In this document: in pieces, positions 18,031 through 25,015 of the stretch
How the letters are laid out: each line of letters starts with the position of its first letter
Position numbering within the stretch: position 1 is the stretch's first letter
Assembly: GCF_000003605.2 (NCBI RefSeq)
Contig: NW_003120944.1
Coordinates: forward strand, 20,839 to 45,853
Direction: 5' to 3'
DNA from: Saccoglossus kowalevskii
Lineage: Eukaryota; Hemichordata; Enteropneusta; Harrimaniidae
DNA length: 25,015 nucleotides
Program-made: the position numbers and the translations under genes
Notes under the pieces: generated by a model
What the model saw: the letters and a program-made list of their open reading frames with translations, nothing else
What the model was told of the DNA's origin: nothing
Databases searched by the model: none

Positions 18031-18591
18031 GTAAATGACAGCAGAAATGTGTGAAAGATTGTTTTAAAATAATATTTCATAAAAAATAAATAGTACTCGC
18101 TAGAATTTCTCAGTAATTCGGGACAACCCAATCTAATGTTTGTCGCAATAGTGAGTAACAGAACGTCTGCTGTAGCCTGTATGGAAATTCTAAAGACTGT
18201 TATTGACACAAACATGTGCAAATTTACGATAGAACATGAATTTTAGCCTGCAAGGGCAAGTGAAAAAAATTGACCAAAGTCGCTAACCACCCTTTCCTAG
18301 TATAGCCAAACTTTGATTGAGATAACTGTCTTCAAACCCACAAATGAAACCCACGCCACGAAAACCGATCTTATTTCTCGTACATTGTTACAGTAAATGT
18401 TTGTTAATTAATGTGTCCCGTGAGCGTGGCTGTCGGTCAATTTTAAAAGCCAGCTGTGATTAGCTGTGCGAGATTTGAACGGGATTTCTATTGACATTGT
18501 GTCAGATCTTTGTGGGCTTTCCAAAACTTTGAAAAAAATGTTCAGAGTAACACACCAGTACAATTCTACTGTATGTTATAAATATAGCACA

Positions 18592-18599
18592 TGACGTCA
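18592..18599. promoter_or_regulatory. CRE palindrome TGACGTCA
   Basis: Perfect 8-bp CREB/ATF site. Others lie at 9968 (intron), 18977, 22974 and 24117. Whether any is functional is not shown. Confidence 0.4.
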
Positions 18600-18976
18600 T
18601 TATAGATTATAAAACATTAATACATGCTGACAGTATGACACCTATTGATGAATGAAGGTCAAATTTATGAGTTTTTCACTGTTGGAAGAAGTCATGCAGA
18701 TGGTATATTACAGAAACGGAATCTAGCTCTAAATGTAGGTGATCCTACGAAGTAAACAACACACACAACAACAGATTCAATATAAACGCTCACATGTCCT
18801 GTACATAGAATTAATTTTTACATGTAATTTTGTTACTGTTTTTTGTTTTTTTGTCAGGCAGATTTTTCATATAGGAACTTCGTAAACCTACGAAACCCTC
18901 AGATTTAGTGGTCAAAGGTTCGGATTAACCCGCTTCAAATGCTGAAAAGTACACACACGGGGTCAGTTCGTGACTA

Positions 18977-18984
18977 TGACGTCA
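18977..18984. promoter_or_regulatory. CRE palindrome TGACGTCA
   Basis: Perfect CREB/ATF site, 385 bp from the one at 18592 and about 850 bp upstream of the TATA box at 19825. Confidence 0.4.
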
Positions 18985-19020
18985 TATCAGTAGTTTATAC
19001 GTGCTATATTTGATAAAACT

Positions 19021-19071
19021 AAAAATAATTTGATAATAAAAATAATTTGATAATAAAAATAATTTGATAAT
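19021..19071 (+). repeat. 17-bp tandem repeat, three perfect copies
   Basis: AAAAATAATTTGATAAT occurs three times head to tail with no mismatch, so it is a young expansion. Confidence 0.95.
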
Positions 19072-19824
19072 AGCATGAGTCAAGTTTAATTAAATTGGTT
19101 CATGTCTAATTCATCACAAAATATGAATGTGTATTGTTTATCTTTATGTATTCAAATTTGCATATTGACGAATGTTATGATTGTTATATTGGTAGAAAAT
19201 ATTTCATTTCTGTGCTTTTATTTTATTTATTTTCTTAAAGGTGCAAACTTCACTGATGTGTATCAGTAATATAAATAACCCTGATTGCAAGCAACATGGT
19301 AATTATGCATGAATATATATCTCTGTGTTTATACAATAATCTTGGTATTAAGCTGAAACACGTTTTTCAAAATAGACATGCTTAAAAATAAACAAATAAG
19401 CATTAAAAGTAGTTCCGGTGATATGCGCTGGGAGGTGGACTAACACGTTGTCGAGAATATCACATTTTGGGCATTAATACAAGTTGGAATATCTTACTAA
19501 TATTTGAATATTGCGTTCTTTGATTTACATTCACGCATCAAAACATTTTGTAATTAAATTTAATTATTAGTGTTTGAAAGAAAGACGTTTTAGTATCTTT
19601 GCGAATTGATAAGAGAGAAGTCAGTCAGACTTACGATTAGCAACATTGTTTATTTAGATCGGCGTCGACGACACCGTTAACGTCATATTTATTCTGTACT
19701 CTCCGAAATGTAGTTGTTTGATGAAACATGATAGAATGGTCACGTAAAACAAAGCATATGATCTATTTTATAATTGTTTCAATGTAAGGATACAATGTTA
19801 TATTAGGGTGTAAACCATCACCAA

Positions 19825-19830
19825 TATAAA
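19825..19830 (+). promoter_or_regulatory. Putative TATA box for the signal-peptide exon
   Basis: TATAAA lies 66 bp upstream of the ATG at 19891. A start site about 30 bp downstream (near 19855, in TTGGACTATATCAAC) would leave a 5' leader of about 35 nt. Spacing is canonical; no expression evidence exists. Confidence 0.45.
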
Positions 19831-19890
19831 GTCACGTACAGTTCGTTGGACTATATCAACGGGCGATGTACTCTTTCACTCGTTCATAAA

Positions 19891-19942
19891 ATGTCACAGG
19901 CAATATTCGGTTGTTTACTGGTGCTTTTATTTACCACTGGTG
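19891..19942 (+). CDS. Putative first exon encoding a signal peptide (partial gene)
   Basis: ATG at 19891 (AAAATGT context, A at -3) opens MSQAIFGCLLVLLFTTGG, a short polar start, a hydrophobic core and a small-residue end, as in a secretory signal peptide. The reading frame then meets a strong donor G|GTGAGT at 19942/19943, giving phase 1, the phase at which signal-peptide exons of extracellular animal proteins usually end. Unspliced, the frame closes with TAG at 20020. A TATA box sits 66 bp upstream. Later exons were not identified, so the product is an unknown secreted or membrane protein. Confidence 0.5.
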
Positions 19943-20022
19943 GTGAGTACATAACAAGTTGTATGTTCTCTCCCATCTTGATGTTCTATACTACATATTT
20001 AGTTGCATTTCTTGTTCGATAG

Positions 20023-21938
20023 CTGAGTAAGACCAGTTGAGACGGTTCGAGGTGGTCGGGAATTTTGTGTAATCGATTGCTATGTACAGTATGCGTGTAG
20101 CAAAAGATCTCACTAACGACTCTATATGATTAACCACATTTCTATGGATCATCGTATGTATTGTTAAATAGTAGTCCAACATTAAATATTACGTTTTTTT
20201 TTTAAGTTTTATAAACTACGTCATTTCTACATCACGTGGTAAATCGTTCACGTCTTGCCTCCCATGATGTCACCGTATAGCAAATGTCGGCCCGGTCTCA
20301 AAAGCGAGTTTCACATGCTTTGGCAATATATTCACAGATTTAATGCAATTTCAAAACCAATTGAAAAAAAAGGCCAGATAGTGTTACATGGTACAGCTGA
20401 TTGGGCGATAAATGTAATCGGGGTGTCGCATTTGAGGACTTTGCGCCGATTTATTCAATTTTGAAATAGTACCTCTACCACCGGTTATCTTCAATTTCGT
20501 GGTCAATCTCCCTACTATAATTTTTTCAGCAGTTATTTTACCTGAAAACATCCTACAACGGGTAAAACAACCAGAAATGCTTAATTTAATCCGACTACGT
20601 TGTGCAAGGTGACGTTACTGAAACGAAATTGTGAACTCTCGGCGCCGTGGCAACAAAGACATTACAAATAAATATTTATATTCTAACTGAAACGTGAGGT
20701 TCCCATTGGCAGATCTAGATTGAATAGTATTGGAACGTTTTTAAGGGACTCCGTTTGGCTGATTGTAATCAACTGCCATTGAAATTTGTAAATAAAGATG
20801 AAGGAAATGCTTTTGTTACGATGAGAGTACTTATTCAGCCACCTGTTGCTATGTACATATAGATGGGAAAGACTGATTTCACATTAATGGATTTCTGAAC
20901 ATCCCCGTTTGTCTTGTTTTCTAATAAATATTTTAAAACTATTTTGGGCTTGAACTGATTTGATTTTTCGCATCTGACAGCCATATACACAGAGCTTCTA
21001 GTCAATCTATAGAGTTAGCAATTTATTACATAAACTAATGCCTTGACAACTTTGAAAGAAATTAACTTCTCTGACGCAAATAAATGAAATTTTAATTTTT
21101 CGGTAAAATACTATATATATGTATTAAACAATTGAACCTAGTATTCATATTTAAAAAAAAACGCATCCACATCATGCAGCCCAGGGAACCCGATTTTTTT
21201 CAAACGTTATCCCGATCTCTAAACTACGAAAACTAGGAATCCTGAAAGGTTTGTCGTCTGTAAATATTGATACACGCAATTTCGTATCCTTGAGTGACAA
21301 GCCAATCTAGGGGATACTTTATTTGTGTCGTGTCTTGTCATCCTTCAATAACCCTTGATCATTGAGTGTCAATTATACGAACTATGACCAGTACTCCGTC
21401 TACTACATAGAAAGATGAGCGTGATAAGGCATATTTTCTGTCCTGGCTAGACAATTGCGTACTTGCCAGTTAGTGTTAAAGAATGTCGCTCTCCTTGAAA
21501 ACCGTTAATTAGGTCGAATTTTTATTTTGTAGGATTTCGCCGTGTAACCAGTTTTATTTATCAGATATTTTCATAAAGCAATAGAGATTTCTACAACATA
21601 ATTTCTACCAGTTTTTTGTCAAGTGATTTTAAATATGTTTTTTTTTTCGTCCATAAATGTATATTCAACACTTCCAAAGATACTGGACCAGAGAGATAAT
21701 TATTAAACATTTACGTGATCAAAATGTGTATATATAGTCCCCGGGATATAGTCATGCATCATTCTGTTATAGTTTCCTATGTGTCGGCAACTACCTGATT
21801 ATGCAGGCACGCGGGAATTGCCAATCCTGTTCGAAACTTTGTCGGAATTTCATCATTTTGTTGTTGACTGCACTTCAGCAGACCGGTTTGGTTTTACCAA
21901 GTAACCTCTGAATGCCTACAAAAAAAATGAAAAAAAGG
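20023..21938. other. Region without supported exons; probable intron or intergenic
   Basis: If the 19891 exon is real, this would be its intron. A 69-codon plus frame (20255-20464) has no recognised domain. One copy of a dispersed repeat is at 20705-20840. A TATATATAG box at about 21729 has no obvious gene after it. Confidence 0.35.
20705..20840 (+). repeat. Dispersed repeat copy A
   Basis: Shares, in order and orientation, AATAGTATTGGAACGTTTT, AACTGCCATT, TAAAGATGAAGGAAATGCTT (preceded by AAA), TTGTT and AGAGTAC with the block at 24080-24218, allowing indels. Probably two old copies of one non-autonomous element. Confidence 0.6.
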
Positions 21939-22085
21939 TTAATATTTGCAGCAATTATCACGCAGTTTCAATCTCTTGCCGCTACTGTGGCTCATCCTCG
22001 GGCGCCCGATCGCCTCCCTGTGTATAATAAAACAAGTACCGTTGAGGGCAGTACAACACACTAATATGAACACTCCACTCGCCAT
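21939..22085 (-). CDS. Candidate short secreted peptide precursor (hypothetical)
   Basis: From the internal Met (ATG at 22085) the frame encodes 48 residues. It begins MASGVFILVCCTALNG, a plausible signal peptide, continues with a basic segment, then SSGKR, and ends LKLRDNCCKY before TAA. Gly-Lys-Arg is the classic amidation and dibasic cleavage signal of neuropeptide precursors. An in-frame upstream Met exists at 22136. The sequence is more GC- and CpG-rich than its surroundings. Against it: it is short, unrecognised, and a TTATTATACACAG inside looks like a splice acceptor (exon start at about 22013), so it may be an exon of something else or chance. Confidence 0.25.
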   Translation of the reverse strand: MASGVFILVCCTALNGTCFIIHREAIGRPRMSHSSGKRLKLRDNCCKY

Positions 22086-22489
22086 TAATCTGATGTACCC
22101 ACGCATTTTTTTAAGCGACGCAGTACGGACAGTCAAAACTCATACATGTGATTTCCATTACAGGAGCGCATTGGATTGTTGGAAAATCAATGTTTATCAA
22201 CACAATGTCGTAAATGCGCAGCGTGATGGACGACCACCATCCTTTATGATGTTTGTACGGACTTCTTTAAAACAGGGCTATACATGTATTATAAAGAATC
22301 ACATTCAATATTTAGTATGCTGGTCAATATTTACTTGATATATTGTGATTTTACTACCAGAAAACTGTACTCTGTTAATATTGAGGATTTATTGAGGATT
22401 TAAGTCTACGTCATGTTGTCCAATTTACATTCACATTAATTATTGACCATTTGCACCCATGAAGATTTATAATCTGTTTTATCATATAC

Positions 22490-22576
22490 CTCGTATTTCC
22501 CAGCCTCGTAGCGCTATGGGAAGTCCTCCCACCAGGGCAATAATTTCCTGTATCACGTCTGGCCCAGTGCGCCCAG
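22490..22576 (-). CDS. Candidate minus-strand exon, GPDVIQEIIALVGGLPIALR
   Basis: Flanked on the minus strand by a possible acceptor (GAATTATGAAAG, poor pyrimidine tract) and a donor GAG|GTATAT, this 87-bp GC-rich block has two open frames. One reads GRTGPDVIQEIIALVGGLPI then ALRGWEIR, which has a protein-like hydrophobic pattern. It lies about 200 bp downstream of the MASLTV start on the same strand and may be its second exon. The family is unknown. Confidence 0.25.
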
Positions 22577-22611
22577 CTTTCATAATTCAAAACAAAATGC
22601 GTCATTCTAAA

Positions 22612-22791
22612 TTAAGTCATGTGTTTAAGGTCACGCCGTCGTAAAATTGTAATTACATTTATAAAACCATTTATGGACTGGATACGGTTTTTGTGGCCCG
22701 ATGTCGTGCGGCGGGGCGCCTGAGCGTGCGAAGGCGTATAAAGATGTCTCAGTTTGTACTTGTCGATCTGCGCAACAGTCAAAGACGCCAT
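22612..22791 (-). CDS. Candidate first exon on the minus strand, MASLTVAQIDKYK... (hypothetical)
   Basis: In a GC-rich island, the minus strand has AAAGGATGGCG at 22791, a good Kozak start that also matches a YY1-type start motif. It opens MASLTVAQIDKYKLRHLYTP and continues with a basic, Ser/Arg-rich segment. The frame remains open to 22612, but a real exon would probably stop earlier at a donor I cannot fix. An NRF1-like ACGCATGCGT lies about 30 bp upstream of the start. I do not recognise a family. The overlapping minus frame 22631-22861 is an alternative reading. Confidence 0.33.
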   Translation of the reverse strand: MASLTVAQIDKYKLRHLYTPSHAQAPRRTTSGHKNRIQSINGFINVITILRRRDLKHMT

Positions 22792-22815
22792 CCTTTTTTT
22801 CATATGAGACCCATA

Positions 22816-22832
22816 CCTCATACGCATGCGTG
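22816..22832. promoter_or_regulatory. NRF1-like motif in a CpG-rich patch
   Basis: CATACGCATGCGTGGCG contains the near-palindrome ACGCATGCGT, close to the NRF1 consensus. It sits directly upstream of the minus-strand MASLTV start among several CpGs, as in TATA-less housekeeping promoters. Confidence 0.4.
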
Positions 22833-22861
22833 GCGCGACGACCACTGCCCTTTAAATCCAA

Positions 22862-23580
22862 TATATTGTCGCACCATACTTGTTTTATTTATGTATTTAT
22901 TTATTCTATTAAACTATGACCACCCAATAAAAAGCCTGGTACTAAGACTTTACATAAGCGCCATAATGCTTAGTGACGTCACTTGTCAACTGTACTATTG
23001 AACCCACACCCACACTCACCAAACATTCAAATGGTGTTGCAAGCAATGTTATTAGCATTGTAAATATAGATCACAGTCCATAGAGGGACTGTGTATAGAT
23101 ATATGAATGTACTGAATGTGTCGCTTTGTATAGCGTTTGAAATCTGATCTTGTGTCCACATTTAACCTGTTATTGACGCAGTGATAGTAGTTTCAGACCG
23201 TTTTACATTACGAAATCCTCAGCAATACAAGGCATTAGTGAAGCGAAGAATATTTCATCAATAAAACTATTATAAAATAAATTCTTTGCTAAATTACTTT
23301 TATTTGTTATCTTTGAATGTCATTTGTTATCTCTTTTTTATTGGGTGAGAATACCGCCAAAATTATCTCGATCAGTTATTATTTCATTATTTCGTACTTA
23401 TGTGTTATGTCAATACTAATGTAATTACATTATTTTTATATTTTTATCACATTATTTTGCAATGATTTACTTATTTCAACATTATTAGATTATTGTGTCA
23501 TTATTTACATTGTTGGTCTTTATTTCAACATTATTATTACATTATTTCACTGTGAAAGGAACGTTGTGGCTTCGACGATG
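22862..23580. other. AT-rich stretch with ATTATTTCA-type simple sequence
   Basis: Between about 23380 and 23550, ACATTATT, ATTATTTCA and ATTATTTACA words recur irregularly. No gene was recognised. A TGACGTCA lies at 22974-22981. Confidence 0.4.
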
Positions 23581-23610
23581 GCCTACAGACGGCTAACTTT
23601 GTAACGTTCC
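23558..23610. repeat. Short inverted repeat GGAACGTT...AACGTTCC
   Basis: GGAACGTT near 23559 and AACGTTCC near 23603 are exact reverse complements about 36 bp apart, just upstream of the CCAAT cluster. They may be paired transcription-factor sites or a small foldback. Confidence 0.5.
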
Positions 23611-23685
23611 ATCTAGATCAGACGGCGCCCTCTCGTGCTACAATTAAGCGTATCAGTGAGACAACACAATGAATTGCATGTGTGA

Positions 23686-23773
23686 CCAATCACAGCACCG
23701 ACCAATCACAGCACCGACCAATCAAATCCGTGTCACATATAGCTTTAACAGTTTATTTTGTCACTTTATAAAA
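23686..23773 (+). promoter_or_regulatory. Putative promoter: three CCAAT boxes in 16-bp register plus TATA box
   Basis: CCAAT occurs at 23686, 23702 and 23718 inside a 16-bp repeat ACCAATCACAGCACCG, and TATAAAA follows at 23767-23773, 44 bp after the last CCAAT. Spaced CCAAT boxes upstream of a TATA box match NF-Y-driven promoters. The first ATG downstream (23818) opens only 16 codons, so the transcript's coding part, if any, would be spliced in from further downstream, or the transcript is non-coding. Confidence 0.45.
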
Positions 23774-24079
23774 ATCTTGATAAGCACGACAGTCTTAAGA
23801 TCACCCACAACAATAACATGAATGACAATGAAAAATTATACAATTTTCTCGCCAAAATTAAAGATTAATAATCAATGTTAATTATCTGATAATTCATTGA
23901 ATTCAAATGATTGACGATAAAAAAAATGTAATTATATAATTCGAAATCTTACTCAACGGCGAAATTGGAAATCTTACTAAACTTAGTAGTTAACGGTTAC
24001 CAAGCAGAGTGAATGAAAATTATATAGTCTTAATATATATTTATATAAAGTCCACAATTCAAACTGACATAAGATGTTT

Positions 24080-24218
24080 CTATTGGGCGATGGAATAATA
24101 TTGGAACATTTTCAGATGACGTCATTGCGCACTGTGTCCGTTGATTGTCCGATTAGGCTGAACTGCCAATTTATAAATATTTATAAAGATAAAGGAATAG
24201 CTTTGTTGTGCCTAGAGT
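24080..24218 (+). repeat. Dispersed repeat copy B
   Basis: Counterpart of 20705-20840: AATAATATTGGAACATTTT, AACTGCCAAT, AAAGATAAAGGAATAGCTTT, GTT and AGAGTAT in the same order. It carries an additional ~15-20 bp including TGACGTCA (24117-24124), absent from copy A. The 76-codon frame 24074-24304 overlies this repeat and is probably not a gene. Confidence 0.6.
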
Positions 24219-24304
24219 ATACAACGGAAGGAACAATATCAAGGCAGGGCTGCAACATGGAAAATTCAAGAACTTTGCGAGACGATATCGCACACGTGAT
24301 CTGA

Positions 24305-25015
24305 GACTGACCCAACCGTGACAATTTTATAATTTTTTCTTAAGGTAGAAAGCCTACCCATAAATAAAAATACCTAGAATTTATTCATTTTCCAATAAAT
24401 TGTAATTCCGGGCAAAATAAGAATACTTAGTTAGTTGGGGTCACCAGCTTATTTTTTGAGAAAATGGTGGTTGTATTTTAAGTGGATATTGGTCATTTTG
24501 TCAGTATTATAGCGCTTTTAGCATAGGTTCATACGACACAAATATTATGCCATATCTCAGACTGGTGACATAGGTTGAAAAAATTATATATTGTGGATAA
24601 TGTGGTACTTTATGTTCACCTCAATAATTTCAAAAAAGTGCCCAAAAATGCAATTTTTCCTTAATATTATGGGATAGTTCTAAAAATAGAATCTTGGTCC
24701 GAAAAGAAATTACCAATTTCGCGTCAACGCATGAGATTCTACGAACTCGCTCTTCGAAGAATTATCTTAAAAACCATAAAATTGACACAACTGTGCCAAT
24801 AGCCTAACGGGATTCCGCGATAAATAATGATCCATATTCAAGCATCGTACATGGTGTCCCCGGACAGTGTCCTGACTGGTCACGTTAGTCAGTCATGTGA
24901 GGTAACATTGGTCGAGGTAACATTTTGTTATCTGAATTCGATATTTTATATACTTCCTTTACAATGAGAAAAGCAATGACGGATCTGCATGTTAGTAAAG
25001 GAAGTAAGCTTTAAA
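24305..25015. other. End of window, no gene seen
   Basis: AT-rich sequence with only minor structure: GGTAG/CTACC arms near 24344-24358 and a repeated GAGGTAACATT at about 24899 and 24915. No reading frame or family was recognised. Confidence 0.4.

Larger units (their letters stand above)
18031..19800. other. Intergenic stretch without supported genes
   Basis: AT-rich sequence. It contains two TGACGTCA palindromes (18592, 18977), a triplicated 17-mer (19021) and a CpG-containing patch near 19660 (GATCGGCGTCGACGACACCG). No coding sequence recognised. Confidence 0.4.

Noticed and set aside
21728-21737. TATATATAG as a promoter TATA box
   Set aside because: No upstream element, start context or exon follows; TA runs are expected in AT-rich DNA.
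24074-24304. 76-codon plus frame near the end of the window
   Set aside because: It coincides with a dispersed repeat whose other copy (20705-20840) does not keep the frame.

Overview
This is AT-rich eukaryotic DNA with long introns, GT/AG splice sites, AATAAA signals and much decayed tandem repeat. No bacterial operon, rRNA, tRNA or CRISPR is visible. The one recognisable gene encodes a Roc-COR (ROCO) GTPase ending in a death-domain-like fold, a layout known from animals and abundant in marine invertebrates. With the style of the repeats, this suggests an invertebrate deuterostome (amphioxus- or acorn-worm-like) or a lophotrochozoan (mollusc or brachiopod). The species cannot be fixed from the sequence alone.

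1-11262: the 3' part of a plus-strand ROCO gene. Nine coding exons chain in one reading frame with compatible phases: 1099-1233, 1353-1391 (predicted microexon), 2029-2133, 2218-2334, 2475-2735, 4850-4961, 6385-6548, 9458-9646 and 10000-11262. They give 794 codons, with the 5' end missing: helical N-terminal segment, Roc GTPase (P-loop, switch II DMAGQ, variant G4 SRAD), COR dimerisation domain, death-like domain and acidic tail. Introns hold duplicated blocks, a 60-bp AGGAATCCTATAG-type repeat, a (TG)n tract and five decayed copies of a ~135-143 bp repeat with octamer (ATTTGCAT) motifs.

11263-13607: 3' UTR (first AATAAA at 12009), several hairpins, and a second AATAAA followed by a TTACTTACTTAC tail that resembles a retroelement 3' end.

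13608-16029: a 54-bp minisatellite of about 45 copies. Its left part is homogeneous; its middle has a higher-order arrangement. Next to it, 16150-18030 is a second, purine-rich degenerate array (core GGAAAGTAGTAAAAGTTGT) interrupted by about 340 bp of unrelated sequence.

18030-25015: mostly non-coding by eye, with small candidates. These are a TATA box plus signal-peptide first exon with a phase-1 donor (19825-19942, plus), a minus-strand short secreted-peptide ORF with a GKR processing site (21939-22085), a GC-rich minus-strand promoter and exon candidate (22490-22830), a triple CCAAT plus TATA promoter-like block (23686-23773), and two related copies of a dispersed repeat (20705 and 24080). 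Five perfect TGACGTCA palindromes occur in the window, four of them in this last part.
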